Shown here one piece after another: positions 50,633 to 64,000 of a stretch of DNA of 64,000 bases. A program made the translations under genes and the position numbers. The stretch spans positions 23,845,119 through 23,909,118 of the forward strand of contig CM019216.1 in assembly GCA_009741485.1 (NCBI GenBank). The letters are read 5' to 3'. This DNA comes from Malurus cyaneus samueli (taxonomy: Eukaryota > Chordata > Aves > Passeriformes > Maluridae). Position 1 is the stretch's first letter. Each line of letters opens with the position of its first letter. The notes beneath the pieces were generated by a model that saw only the letters and a list, made by a program, of their open reading frames with translations, was not told the DNA's origin and did no database searches.

Positions 50633-53600
50633 ATAGAACTCTGCTTAAATTTAAAGCATATTATCTTCACTATCTTCCATGTATTGTCTCTAGGAAGACC
50701 CAAGAATGAAACTGTGGTTAGGGATAAACTTCTCATAAAGTTAAAAGCCTTTCTGTTGATATGATTTAAAAATCTTTTAAATGTAATTTTAAATTTAATG
50801 CAATGCATGGTCTTCTCAAAAACAACTGAATGAACTGAAGTTCTGTAAACAGAGTAAACAATTTCTAAGAAAAATCTTCACAGCTTTCTGGCACAATCTG
50901 AAAACCTGACATTGGATTTTCTGTTAGTATTTTGTTAGTATATACAGTTAATTTTACATTGCCATATTACATAAGATCAATGTCAGCCTATCTAACATGT
51001 TATAGTTACATGTTTTAGCACAAACCGTGAAAAAATAACAGATCAAATCTGCTGAGAAATATGTTTAAGAATCTCAGTCCTATAACAGCACTAGTTTGCC
51101 ACTTAAACTGTAACTCATTTTCTAAATGCTCTGAGCTAATCTGAATCGCAGCAAGTCAGATCTAAACCACTGTGGGATGCCCCTGCAATCATGCACAGTC
51201 CTCTAATAAAACATCCACAAACCTTTCTTTCCTTTAATTACTTATGAACAAGAAGTATGTATTTGATAAAAAGCTTGGGTTTGTCCAGATACAATGGGTA
51301 TGTTTTGAATAAGGAGGATTTTTCATTTCACTTTCTCCACTTAAAGGCATTTGGTATATAATTTAGGGATTTAAGTCTCAAAATGACTGGAACTTCAATT
51401 TAAACTATAGTCTGGATATCTTCCAGTTGTTTTAGAGAAATGAAGGAAAGAATGCAAATGTTCTGGAGAAGGAAAAAAAAAAGCCCAACATGTAGATCTG
51501 TCCTGTTGCTGCAACACATTCTTACTTAAACTAGCAATAATGAAATAAAAACAAAATAAAAAATGTGACAACATGCTTAGTTTAATTTTTGGATAATCCT
51601 GAAAAACAGCAGCTTTCTGTGACAACAACATGTAATTAAAATAATGATAACTTGTGGAATGACATTTTATCTAATGCAGAGATTTATTTTGATGCTTTTA
51701 TGTTTTGGTGTTCATTGACAAACTCAAAACTCATGATATTGAGTTAACCACAACTATTTGAAAACAAACAACTTTTTAAAATATGACATGATTTGATACT
51801 TTTCAGAAGAAAAAATTATAATGTAAATTATTGGTCACAGTTGTTACTAGCGAGGATTCTCCTCTGACTATCCTCAGTACCAGACAATTCTCACATTTTC
51901 TGAAATGTGCCCCTGTAACCTTATTTGTTTCCTTGTTGGTGCCAGCCTTTCTGAGGAACTAACTCTGATATTACTGGTGTCATGATTCAGTCTCTGTTTA
52001 TGAGCTTAAGAATGTCACCTTTTCTTTACCTGCTAGTTTAAATAATCACTTGACATGTAGCTAATTTCTTGCATAAGAAATGGACTTGAAGTTCTCTAAC
52101 TATTCTCACGTGCTATCCTCATTTGACAAAACTTTGCCTTCACCCTTACACCTACACAAAATGTAATAAGAACCACCAATCACTCAGACTGCCTTCTGAA
52201 ATACTTCAAGGGCCAGTTCTGAACATAATCCTCTCTTCTCTAGTAATAAAAATGTACTGCCCAAGTTTTCACTCTTTCAGACTACTATAGTGCTGATGAT
52301 CTATGGCACAAACTAGCTTTTATCAGCTTACCCACATTACTGTCATCAGTTTAAAGCACACTAGACCACTATCAGAAACGTGGTGGACTGCTCAATATTA
52401 TTGCAATGATTGAGTACCTTCAAGTGCTTCCATACATATTTTGCAGCATGAGTCACCAGCTTCCTTAAATCCTGCAGGGGAAAATGCAGAACTTTGTTGA
52501 GAATGATTTTTTTTTTTTAAAGCTTGGTAATTTATTCCCTTTTATGCATATGATTAGATGATAATTTGAAAGTAAATGCAAAGTCAGTACAAAGTGTGAG
52601 GGTGCCTGGATCTGACTCTGTAGCATACATTCAGATGAGGTTTAGTGCAATGCTCTTTCAACTGCCATAGGGCTTCAGATGGCTCAGAAGAACAGGCACA
52701 ATATTCTCCTGCTGCCTCAAAGGCTCCAGAATTTAAACACATGCAACCACATCCAAATAGAATTTGCAAGATCAGGTACAAAAAAATTTAGTATTGCAAG
52801 CAAAAGTTAAAACTGAGCTCAGCAGAATGGCAGGTAAAGTCCCTGGTTAAGTCTTTCTCCAGTGCCATTTTATTTTGTCACTTCTACTGTTGGTTGCCAT
52901 ACTTAATTGGAAAAAAAAAGGAGATGTTAGTAGGAGTAAAGTGCTCCTAGCAATAAATGATGCTCCAAGGGCTAAATTACGCATAAAAGAATAAAATTGT
53001 TAATTGTTCAAAGCATTTCAATGGTTGCTTGCATGCCTAGGGATTTTGTAGGATAACTAATATTAGAACTGTTTGGGAAGGAGGAAGATGTTCACATCTT
53101 CTTTCTTGTCCTATCTTGAATCTTACTAACATAGCTTTGTTTTATCCTTCAGATTTTTCATTTGCATTTTTGTGTCTGCATTATACCTCTGTAGCAGAAA
53201 TTGAACAGATAGTAGTTGTGCCACTTACATAAATAAAGATGTCATAAAATCCAGCAAGTTTTTGCAAGCTGCCTCCCACAGTACAGTCATAAATTGATCT
53301 TGGATATTTGTTTGAAGAACAAAGCAAAAAACATTTAACATCAAGATGATTAGTGTTCGAAGTGGGAGGATGACATGCTTGATAAATGAAAATCAGAGAG
53401 TGCACATGAAGTTTTCAAAATTTTATAACAGAGCAATAAATTCCACATGAATGGTTAGTACATAATGAATACATTTAGGTCATTAAGTACAAAGGCCAGG
53501 AATTATGGCGAATTCATGTGACAAGCACCAGTAGATACTTTTCAAATCCTACCAATCACCTTCACAGTTTAAAACAAGTAAGCAAGCATGTTCATCCACT

Positions 53601-54757
53601 GCACTTTCCCGTACCAGAGAAAAATATCTGAAGGTCAACCTACATTCTTTAGCCACTTTTAAGTATGTGATTGATGCTCTTTGTAATGAAGGCCAGCCAG
53701 TCCCTACAGTTTGTAGGATTATGGCTACAGATGGTACTACATTTGAGCCCAAGAGAAATCAAGTTTTTCAAGAAACTGGTATGTTTTGAGAAAGAACTAA
53801 ATCTGGCTGCTCAAACTAGTCATGTCCTAATAGTTTTAAGTGAATGGATAGTCTAAACTGTTGCCTGGTGAATAGTTAGAAAGGGAGCATCTGATTCCTG
53901 TTAACATCACAGGTTATAACCTCAACAAAAGAATGTAGTTTTAAAATTTGATGCAAGATGGGACTAATGGAAAAAGAATGACCTACTCAAATATTTCAGG
54001 AAAGCAATCCAAAATTTCTGAAGATGACTGAACAATTATTTGCTACTAATCCTGGATAAAATGCTGTCCTCAGCCCAAAAGATGTATGTCTCCAGAGAAA
54101 GAATTTAATGGTGTTTCTAACGATAGAAATGGTATAGCACATAACATGTGAAGGTCTGTTCAATTTTTAAATTTTGAGCAAAAGGCAATTTGGGATTTTG
54201 CTGGTATTTACTGATGTAAAATAGATGCAGAGAAAGATGTACATCTTCCTAATACATCATGGCTTCAATTTTTCAGGCATACAAGATGTATGCCTAATCC
54301 AGCAAGGTGCTGGCTGTTATGAGGCTTTCTGCAATGCATCAGGTTGATTGCACAATTCAGCTTCATAAATCCCAGAAATACACATTCAGAGAAGTGGTGA
54401 CAGATATTATCTGTTATGCACAACCGACCAGTCTCATTCAGCCATGAATGTGTCTCCCAACACAAGTACAGATGGCCAGTTCTGCCCTGGGTAAAGCTAA
54501 TGGGACAAGCATGTGAGAAACTGCTGGACCCTGCAGACAATGAAGAAGAGCACAGAGTCAGTCCTGACCTGTCCTAGACTGACAAGGCAACAGTGCAAGA
54601 CACCATTAAAACCACGGACAATGGGAGAATCAGATACAAATCAAGTATAATTCTCCAGCATGCTAAGTCCTTTTGTATCCACTGATTTTTATTTAGAATG
54701 GAAAGAATCCAGGGTTTTTCCATGCCTGTCATTTCTTATTTTACAATATCCCCAACA

Positions 54758-54833
54758 TCTTCTCTCATGTTCTCCTCTCCTGTCTTTCCTCCCCTCTATT
54801 ACTTACATTCTCTTTTCTCCTCTTCTCTCAGCC
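54758..54833. repeat. Pyrimidine-rich low-complexity tract
   Basis: About 76 bases, mostly C and T on the plus strand (TCTCCTCTCCTGTCTTTCCT, TCTTTTCTCCTCTTCTCTCA), hence GA-rich in the KHDRBS2 transcript. The surrounding 54.66-55.1 kb is also T/C-biased. Confidence 0.75.
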
Positions 54834-57800
54834 CAAGCTTAGCAGGGTTTACTGTTTTGTTCTTATTCTCTCAGCTGGTATTTTAATCTCTCTCTGTTTC
54901 ACTGAGGCATGTTATTCCACTGCTCCAAGTACTTCCGTCTTTCCTTAGACTTCATTCCTTTATTTCAACACCATCTTTATGTTTCTTTGAAAATTCAAGT
55001 TTGCTGTCCTTGCTTGCTTCCATAATCTTATTTTTAAGTTGCTTTCTCTATCTTATTTTTATTGCTTCCTCATATATCTTTACCATTTTTGCCCCAAGCT
55101 TTAATTGAGGTTATTCTTGTTTTCTAAATCAGATTTCGTACACTTGTACAAATTCAAATTCAGAATAAGAAAGCTGGTCCACTGCCTACTCAAGATGTAT
55201 TCTAGCAATTTCCTTTTAGATGCTAGAACATTGTACAATCTGGAAGTTTATTTCATTCTTGCCAATTCTCTTTCAAAACACTTTAATTATCAGTGAATGC
55301 ATAATTTGCATGGATGCAAAAACAGTCTAATATAGTCTTGCAACTGTTCCCTTCCTGAAATATCTGTTTGCTACAGTTTTAGGAAACAGAATAATTCTCA
55401 GGATAAAACAGTTCTGACTTGCAAGCTGGAAAGAGTATCACTCTCAGCATATGTCACTGCTTGCAAGATATAAATACTGCTCTTGTGAAACTAATCTCAT
55501 GCCTTGCATCTGTAAATTTTTTTACATTTCATTACACTGCAGAAAGGTTTATGCAATCTAATGTGATTTGATACAACTGCATGGTAAGTCTGTAGGGAAT
55601 GCTAAGTTATTTGGGAGCATGTGCTTTTCATATAAATGACCTTTATAATAAAAATAAAATACCTTAGCTAGTATTAGTCACATGCCCAAATGACTGGTAA
55701 ACAACCTCCCCTTTTTATTCCTACAGTTTTCCCTTTATAAACTTATTTAGTGTACTGTTGTGGTATTGACTGAAATATGAGGAGGCTCATGTCTGGGGCA
55801 AATCCTGAAGATTCTGACATCCTAAATCTGAATTCTGATTCTTACTCTTTATTCAAGATTTTCACTCCCCAAGATCTAACCCCAAATTCTCAATCTTCCT
55901 TTAATATTTTGTGCACTATTTTCAATGTTCCCTTCCTTAAATATGTTTTCTACTTTATTATGTAATTCAAGCTATAGACATGCCTTTTAAGTAAATAGAA
56001 CATGGATCTATTGTACAGATTAAAGATGACTTTTCTATTAGGTTTCCACTGCTTAATGAGTGCATATTTGTGTATTTTCATACAGAAAAGGATGGAGTTG
56101 TGCATCTAGCCGTGATGCAACTGGGGAAAGGCAGTCTCTTGAATAACTCTGATGTTGACATTACCCTACATTAATTCTTTCATTTCAGTGGGAGAAGAAA
56201 CTACAGCAACATTCTGTTAAAGTTAGAATCATTATGAATTCACTACAGCTACTTTTCCTTACTAATGACTTTGATGGTAATCAAACTTACAGAAACACAA
56301 AAATCTTTGGTTCAATTTAGATTTAAGATGTGTGAAAGTTCAGGGGACAGGGAGTGCTATCTTAACTTCAAAGCAAAATCCCCATTTCAAATATGGAAAG
56401 AAAGCAACTTTGTGCCTGGTGTTTCATGAACAAATTCCTTTAAGAGACTTTTTCTTAAAGTTAATTCCTAAGAGACCTAAAACTAATGTATGTGAGTTGG
56501 ATTTACTTTGCTGAAAGATGTTTGGCTCTTGACTGTACCAAGTTTTCAACCAAGTATCCTTCAAAAAAAATTCCTCAAAGACTGAACCCTAATACCTATC
56601 AACAGCAGTGAGCTTTCACTTACTCTTTCCACTTTCAGACCCTGGTCCACACTTTGTTAGAATGTACATGACTTGGTCCAGGCTTTGCTTTTTGATGATT
56701 TGATAAATAATGCATGGTTACTACAATACTCATTCTATGGCTTTGTGTAGGTAATTAATAGAATGCAATACGAGAGGTCTCTGTATTTTGGCAGTTTTTT
56801 TCTTCACTGTAAACTCCTTTGAAACCAACAGCTATTTTTAGAATCTCTTACATTCATGCTGCAGAAGGCTCATCTTGCTGGATGAATGTGCTTTTTAATA
56901 CCACATTCACTATGTCAGTGATGACACACTGCCTACAAACTGCAGCCTGCAGACCTAAATCAGGCATCCAGCAGAGACCTCTGCATCGTATATTTTATAT
57001 TCTACTTCTCAAAACTTAGATCAAAGACACCAAAAATGAGATACGACGAAAGAGGGATCATCTATAAATTGGGAAAAGAATGCTTCTGGTTGACAGAAGA
57101 CGAAAGAAAAGTATGAAGAATAGAAAACATAGTGTTGAAGCATTTCTGTCTCACCCTCATCATGAAATGGCTTTTTAGTAAAGGTAGCAGTACCAAAAAT
57201 AAATCCAGGTCCAGAAGATCAAAAGGTTCAGTGTCCAGACAGTAGCATGTTGCATGAATCAGCAATATCTACGGGGAATGACTAGAAGAAAAGCAACCCT
57301 TGTATTTTTTTCTGTCAGAAATCTATGGTGAAGCAAAGTTTGCCTGGCAGCAGTAAGCTGGCAAGGTAAAATACCAAGAGCATAGCTCTCACTTTCTGTT
57401 GTACCTTTTGTTTTTTTTCAGATACAAATGGATCATTATCCATACTGTGGTTACTTGTCCCCAAGAGAAAAGCTGTGCTATTAATATAAAACACACTTTT
57501 AAAATAGATATTATGTTAATATTTTCCATGTGCAGAGTGTATGACTCACAGAAAGTGCAGGTGTGCAGGAAGCACCTCAGTGATTAGACAATATTAAGAC
57601 AAGTTGTGAACAGAGACCTGAATATATTTTCATGGCATTACCACCTACTTCATGTACAACAACTTTTATTAAAAACCCATCTTTCTCAAAATGAAAAGTT
57701 CAATAGAATTTATTCTTCTGCAAGAACTTCTGGTGGCTTGGGTAAAGACTATTACAAGTGTATCTGATACTTTCACACATCCTGTTCATAGACATCAGTA

Positions 57801-59765
57801 CACTCTGAATAGGTCCAGTTGAGAACGTTTCTGAGCTTCCCCACCCATGAAACCACTATACTTCTAAACAGGGAGAGCACAGACCTGAACACCAGAATGC
57901 AATGCCAAAATGGGGCACATCTGCACCACGGGTTCACTCTGAGTAGTGCCTCATGCAGTACCTAAGTCTTCAGTCCTCATTCCTCTGCATACATTGTATC
58001 TCTCCTTCTCTCTAGAAAAGCCCTGAAGCTGCTGATTTTCTGATTCCAGATGCTGACTGAATATTTTCAAAGACCTGCTAATCAGAAGGTGGCTGAAAAC
58101 TTCCATTATCAGGCAGAACTGAACTTTCCATAAGGACTGAAAGCTTTGCAGCTTCTTGCCTCAACACACAATTATGACATGACTTTCATGCAGGGTCTGG
58201 TATTGTACTGTAAATCACAAGGTGAACCTGGTCCTATCCCTGAGACAGAACTTCCTCAGGGACCAGCCAGAGATGATGGAGTGAGCTTCAGTATGAAGCT
58301 CACAACTTAATTTTCTTTCCCCTTACTGCAGTGAAAACTTACCAATTTCTTTAAAAATACACAAGTTCTAACTCAGATACAACTAGTTTAAATTATATTT
58401 ATCCTTAATGGAACATCGGATTTCTATCTAAAAGAATCAGTCTCATTTTATATGCTTACTTATGGTGCTCAGTTCCCATGCTGATGATATTAAGGACTAA
58501 CATGTGACTAGAGAAAATTCCTACACACAATGGAAAGTCTTTCAGAGAACAATGTGTGTTCCAAGAATTTTGGAATCTTAGACAAACACAAATAAAATCA
58601 AAACATGTCACAACTAAAGATGGTTGGAACTCTCTGGTTCCCCATATCTTAGTAAAAAATCCTGTGAACATTTTAACAGCTCAATAAACAACCTACTTAC
58701 AACATCCCATTCATTTTCTAAGCTGTTTATGGGCCTTTTTCAGTTTGTATTTAATTACTCTGAAAAGGATCTGATGCATTATTTCAGTCTAGATTAGTAC
58801 TAAAACACTAAAGTACATTTTCTGGTTTAATAGGATTATTAGTCTTACACCTAAAGCATGATGCTCCAAACCACAGCACCATTTTATTATTAAGCAAAGC
58901 AATGACAGTCATGCTCTGAAATGACCATCACTGTGAGACTGGCTCAGTTATCTCCAAAAGATGACTTTATAGCTTCGAGAACTGACAGATTGTTATGCCC
59001 TGAAATTCATGCAGGGAATGATATTGTGGCTGTAAATCACAAGGGCAACTCAGACAGCGGCCAGCACCCTTTGGAATAATCTTTACACTCCTGTTTTGCC
59101 CAATAAGCCTCTTAGTTGAAAAATGACCCATGATGAGTTTTTTTCTCCAGGACTGGTAGAGGATAGTTCCTGTGTCTTTGACTGCTGCTTAATAAAATTT
59201 AAACAAGGCTTTTTGTTGGGCATTTATCTGTACCTGTACTCCTCCAAGGACTATAAAGGACAAGCAATTCAAATCCAAAGTCAATTTGTCTTTTGTGATT
59301 TGCTTTAGGCATATTTAAATCTAAACTGCTAATCTAAAATCCTGGAAGTAACCATATCAAGTAAAATAAATAAATCAAGTCATCACAGCTGGATTTTATT
59401 AACATTTTGGCAGTTACGAGATTTTCTGCTTTGGCTGACAGAGATACCCTGCCCTTGTTAACTGAGTCTACTTAAAAATCTTGTTGAAAGAGCAGGTTGC
59501 ATCACAGTACTGAGAGAAATCCTTTCATGCTTGGCACACATGGAAATGTTGCTTTGAAGTTTATGGCTTCCATTGCAGCCTTGGCTTATGGGGAATGAAA
59601 GAGATTCTCCCTTCTCTTGACCTCCAGCTACCTACCAGAGTAACATCAACAACACCTTGGAGCTTCATCCCACTGTTTTTCTAATTCCATCTTTGGAAAA
59701 ATGTATCAGTGTCACATTAAGTTCTTATTGGCTGCACTAGACTTGAAAATGGTTACTTCCAGATG

Positions 59766-59799
59766 TTCTTAAGGTTCTCAAGGTTTCTCAAGGTTTTCA
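59766..59799. repeat. Short triplicated motif
   Basis: Three imperfect copies of a roughly 11-base unit, TTCTTAAGG / TTCTCAAGGT / TTCTCAAGGTT, follow each other, then TTCAAG. Confidence 0.7.
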
Positions 59800-61934
59800 A
59801 GCCTATTGCTAATAAGATGAAATAGCAACATTCATGATAATTTGCTGGGTGGCCCAACTAGAAGTATCCCAGAGTACCAAACCTTGCTTCAGCCCACTCA
59901 GCAGTAATTTTCTTGGAAACAGCTAGAAATACAACTGTTCTCACTTTTCTTATTTTTTCAGAAAAGCCGTTTTGGACTAACAGTGAGTGATTCATTCATG
60001 GATTTTTGCCTTATTACATTGTTTACACTTCTGAACTCTGCTCAGGAGATGAAATCAGACTTATATGACCACGTGCCAACACAAAATGTGGCTGTCCTTA
60101 TCTCCAAGAGCCAAACAGATAATATATATTAATGCAGTCTTAAGCACTATGATGATTAGACAACAACCTGAGAATCCTGCTGGTTTGGTTAATTTAGTGT
60201 TCATTTTCTTTACCTGTATACTCTTCTCCTCTCAACGGATGAAGTAGGCTACAGCAACACTTGCTTTCTTTTCAGAATTTTTTACAATGACTCAGAAGTT
60301 TTTTTTACTTAATAAGGAGAATATAAAGCAATAAAATTGTAAGCTGCATCAGACTTTAAAAAATAAATAAATATTAGGTTCATAATGCTTTGAACTTAGA
60401 AATAACCTATATGCTTGGATTTTTCCTTTTATTCTGCTAAGAAGGTCATCAAATCTAAGGGCAGTTCAAGAATACAATCTACAGTAATAAAACTTACAGT
60501 GTAAAATTAACCAGCACTTTTAGCAGAGCTGAAGTATTCTTTACAAAAAAAAAATTATTATGTCAGCAGACATCATTTTGAGAGGATGGAAAATACACAA
60601 AAAATACTTAAATGTAATTTCCTCCCCAAAATAATGTCCTAGTTTTATATTGTAGCGACTCAGCATCTAAATCATACAAATTTGTCCACTCATACTTACT
60701 GTGGCAACACAGATACACAGCTCTAAAGGAAATGTTCAATGAGATTATCCCCCAGCCAGGGAAGGAAAAGCCTCACATTACTGAAGCTAGGAAGTTTATT
60801 TTAAAAGCTTTCAGCTTTCATTAATTATTTCTGCTCTACAGAATGTTAAATAGTTTCTTTCTAATAGAAAAGACTGTCTTTAGTGACCTGTTTGCTTATC
60901 CTCAAATATTCTGATCAAGGATGGATGAGCTGGCATTTTCCAAACAGAGTGGAAGCTCAGTTTTTTTGTAACAATTCCCTCCCTCCAACACAAACAACAA
61001 ATGACTGTGTACTCTCTACACAGCTACTGAGGTCCTGAGGAAAGAAAGTAGATCCTTTAAAAGTCTTTTCTTTCAAAATTGAATTACACTTCAACAAAGT
61101 CTTCATTCAGTCAAGGACTACAAAAACAATATTGCCTCTTTGCCAAAGTGTACTCCTCCTACCTAGAAAGGTCATAGACTTGGTCAAAACAATAGGTAGG
61201 ACTTTTTTATTTAAAAAGCAACAATAATTTCCCCACCATTGTCCTATATGTTTTTGAGAAAATGAATAGCATGCAAAAAATAATCTAAGTTATTTAGAAT
61301 GTAAGTTCAGATGTACTTTAAGGACTTAGAAGCCTACTTTGTTTGCAAATTTTGTGTGATTTAGGATCTTAATTTTTTAGATCCTGAATAACCAAAGCAA
61401 ACATACTGCCGTTAATGATATTCAAGATGGATGTACTTCCTTGAAAGATACACAGGAAAACTTAGCTAAGAATGGTACCCACAGTGCTGTACTGTTTAGT
61501 ACCCTTTAGCTGTCCTCTTGGAAAGAATGTCAAAAGAGCACTGAATAAACATTGATCCTCTGCAAGCCTTAGGTGCCATTGTTTGGGGGGCAGGAAGGCA
61601 AATCCTGCTCTCAGAACTGGGCCTGCTCTAGTGGAGAGGTGTGCATGTTACTTCTGTAGATGTACAGCAAGAAAAGATGTTCTTTTTGAAAAGAATCTGA
61701 AAGAGTAAAATAAAAGTAGTCCCTTCAGCCTTTTTTTTAATCCAAGATTTCATTCATCCAAGATACGGGACACTGACTTGCAGCTTTTCCTCTGCCCCAT
61801 TCCTGATGCTCCCCACTCAAGTGGATACCACAGCACTGGGCTGCAACAGATGGTGCCCAAGGACAACACTCTGAGTCCCCTTCATACTGCACTGTGCATG
61901 GAAACAGAAACAGTTCACATAATGAAGGGGCTGT

Positions 61935-62118
61935 CAAGAATCCCAATGGGCTGCTCAGGGAAGTGGTGGAGTCAACATCCCTGGAAGCCTTCAAGAAAAG
62001 GCTGACCATGGCACTTAATGCTATGATTTAATTGACCAGGTGATGTTTGGTTAAAGATTGGATTTGATGATCTTGGGGGTCTTTTCCAACCTTAATGATT
62101 CTGTCATTCTATGATTGT
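61935..62118 (+). mobile_element. CR1 LINE 3' end, plus strand
   Basis: Short 5'-truncated CR1. It reads AATGGGCTGCTCAGGGAAGT, GGTGGAGTCAACATCCCTGG, TGGCACTTAATGCTATGATT, then GATCTTGGGGGTCTTTTCCA and AACCTTAATGATTCTGTCAT, ending in the tail octamers (ATTCTATGATTG). Only the very end of ORF2 and the 3' UTR are present. It is the best-preserved 3' end in the window, so likely among the younger copies. Confidence 0.95.
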
Positions 62119-64000
62119 AAGCACTGATTCAGCCACACAGTTCTTGGCTGCAGCCACAAATGTAAACCTCACTTGTAAATGCACATCACAATTGTGCACA
62201 GAAAGACTATGCAAATACAAGACAAATCACTTGCAGGGAGGTTTTTTACCCCTTAGAAAATAACAATTGAAACTTGAGTGAAATAAATAAAACTCCATGA
62301 AAATTACCTTTTCCCCCCCACCTGTACTATGTTTAGCCCATACGAGCCACTTTTTACAAAATGGCAACATGTAACAGGCACCTCCAGAGTAATAATTTAG
62401 AAAAGCTCCAAATGGGTTTCTGGATTTATTTGTTTAGGGTGTTTGCATGAAGGGTGGCCTCGCAAGAAAGTCAAATGGCTGTTCAAGGAAAGTGAAAAAT
62501 GACCAAAGTTTTGCTGCTTCTAATTTATTTGATAGATGCACTCAGGCTCAACAACTGCATTTCAGTGATTCTGTTTTTTCTTACTTTTATTTTTCTCATT
62601 CTCTGAGCTGCAGTGCCCACACTTAAATTTGGCAAAATTTAACTTGCAATGAAACAAAGGTACCTCCTGCATCTCCCCTTCAGCCTGACTTACACAAACT
62701 TGATTTACCTGTATTTGTTTATAATACTTTTTCTGTATTGGTGTATCATTGACGTAACTGGTGCACTTCTGTCAAAATACTTGGAAATCCCAATTTTCAA
62801 AATTTATTTGCATTTATAAGCACTTATTATTTCATTGTTATTTATAGCTAAAAAAATAAAATAACCAGTTAATCTTTCACATATATGAACAATTGTGGCA
62901 ACAAAAGCAAAGGAAAACAAACAAAGACTAATTCTGAATATTTTTTTTTGCAAACAGGTAATAGAAAGGGTAATAATAAGAATTATCCATTCTTCAAATA
63001 AAATTTGTTTTAAAAGAAAGAAGCATACATCTTAATTCTGCCTGTCAGTTAAATTGTACAAGCAGTGTTTGACCAGAAAAGTAGTACAATTGATGGCAAG
63101 CAGTTGGTAAAAGAAAAACAAATCAGCTTGAATTCCAATTATTTTCTTTTAAATACATTATTTTTTTCTGAAAACTTCCTGCTGCAACACATGTGAGGAT
63201 TTGTATTAATATCCAAAGTACTAATAAAGACAAGTTCAGGGGCTACACGACATTGTAGAGATCCAATATTGACTAAAATGATGCAGCACCAGATTTGGAC
63301 AATCTATTTTTACAGCACCCAAATATGCACTGTTCAAATGTGCACTTGCTCATTTTACACTTTAGTCCTAAGAAAGAATAGTAAGTAGTGTTCATAATAT
63401 AATTTTTTGAGATTTTTTGGGGCGAGAAAAAAAAGAACTGAGAAAAGCAACTGGGAAAATCTGTATGATTCTAATACATAGCAAAAGAAANATATTAAAA
63501 TACTTCACAATAGTACATTACTTTATATATTTGCCCCAAGTAAGTCTCACTTTTTGGTATATCTGGTTGTTTGATTTTTTTTTTTTTAATTGACTTTGGC
63601 TTTCTAAAAATGTGGATGTCAGAATTTGAAAGCCTGTACAGTTAGAGACAACATTCAGGAAGTGGAAAGTCCAAATAAAAGAGAACACAACATGGAGTTT
63701 CTAACCTTTAGGCTTCTGTGTTCCCATTTAGACTTGAATCATCTGCATCTGACTGACACTGGGTAATCAAAAGAATTCATATTAGTATATTATCTAATGG
63801 TTTATTAATATTTTCATTACAGACCCTCACTAACTGGCCCAGAAAGAGTTGGAGGATAGTATGAACACAAAGCTAACACTCAAGCACCTTGTTAGGAACT
63901 TACACATAATGTTATGTACTCCACTTGAACACACATACTCATTCTAAGAAATATTTAAATGCTGTTTGATGTAACTGAATAAAGTAGAACAGGGTTATGC
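62119..64000. other. Intronic stretch without recognised genes
   Basis: AT-rich, with homopolymer runs near 62941 (T) and 63577 (T). Contains one undetermined base at 63491. No gene or recognised repeat. Confidence 0.6.
63491..63491. other. Undetermined base (N)
   Basis: A single N after an A-rich run, most likely an unresolved base in the assembly. Confidence 0.99.

Larger units (their letters stand above)
50633..61934. other. Intronic stretch without recognised genes
   Basis: AT-rich; a pyrimidine-rich tract at 54.76-54.83 kb and a short triplicated motif at 59.77 kb. A mildly less AT-rich stretch at 61760-61930 precedes the CR1 at 61.9 kb without a recognised identity. No exon or RNA gene recognised. 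Confidence 0.6.
3966..64000 (-). other. KHDRBS2: KHDRBS2 intron, 5' of the exon (incomplete, at least 60 kb)
   Basis: Everything upstream of the exon in transcript order. No second KHDRBS2 exon (KH-domain, RGG or proline-rich segments) and no exon of any other gene could be recognised on either strand. The human gene is known for introns of tens to hundreds of kilobases, so an intron of this size is expected. It holds the interspersed repeats listed separately. The assignment as one single intron is inference from absence of exons and would fail if a small divergent exon were missed. Confidence 0.75.

Noticed and set aside
54790..54840. Plus-strand splice acceptor (pyrimidine tract then CAG)
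   Set aside because: No downstream coding frame of interest, and the only supported gene runs on the other strand.
1..64000. CRISPR arrays, tRNA/rRNA genes, operons or an undescribed defence-type system
   Set aside because: No regularly spaced repeats, no cloverleaf or rRNA sequence recognised, and the content is that of a vertebrate intron.

Overview
This is AT-rich vertebrate DNA, almost certainly from a bird. Five truncated pieces of CR1, the dominant avian LINE family, lie on both strands, together with a long-terminal-repeat fragment of a type I recognise from non-galliform bird genomes. There is no bacterial-style gene density. Most open frames are short and non-coding.

The only protein-coding sequence I can support is one 83-base internal exon on the minus strand (3883-3965). 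It encodes a tyrosine/glycine/aspartate-rich peptide that matches the C-terminal region of KHDRBS2 (SLM-1), a STAR-family KH-domain RNA-binding splicing regulator. It has a polypyrimidine tract plus AG acceptor upstream and a GTAAGC donor downstream. The final KHDRBS2 coding exon is not visible between 1 and 3882, and no upstream exon is visible from 3966 to 64000. The window is therefore one exon between two long introns: at least 3.9 kb on the 3' side and at least 60 kb on the 5' side of the transcript. This fits the very large introns known for this gene.

Layout in window order: 3' intron (1-3882); KHDRBS2 exon (3883-3965); long intron with an ACA repeat (4.4 kb), CR1 on plus (8.4-9.0 kb), a locally scrambled duplication (10.5 kb), an internally deleted CR1 on minus (15.5-16.3 kb), a G-rich possible LTR remnant (21.3 kb), CR1 on plus (24.2-24.7 kb), a minus-strand CR1 interrupted by a roughly 500 bp GC-rich foreign block (26.9-28.0 kb), a CA microsatellite (28.3 kb), GC-rich blocks of unknown origin (33.8 and 50.4 kb), an ERV LTR fragment (41.4-42.0 kb), several short tandem duplications, and a CR1 3' end (61.9-62.1 kb). 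One base is undetermined (63491).

I see no RNA gene, CRISPR array, promoter or undescribed multi-gene system. The points most worth following are the exon itself, AU-rich motifs next to it that suit the protein's own binding preference, the nested insertion at 27.1-27.6 kb, and a few intronic stretches dense in homeodomain/SOX/E-box-like words that could be conserved enhancers.
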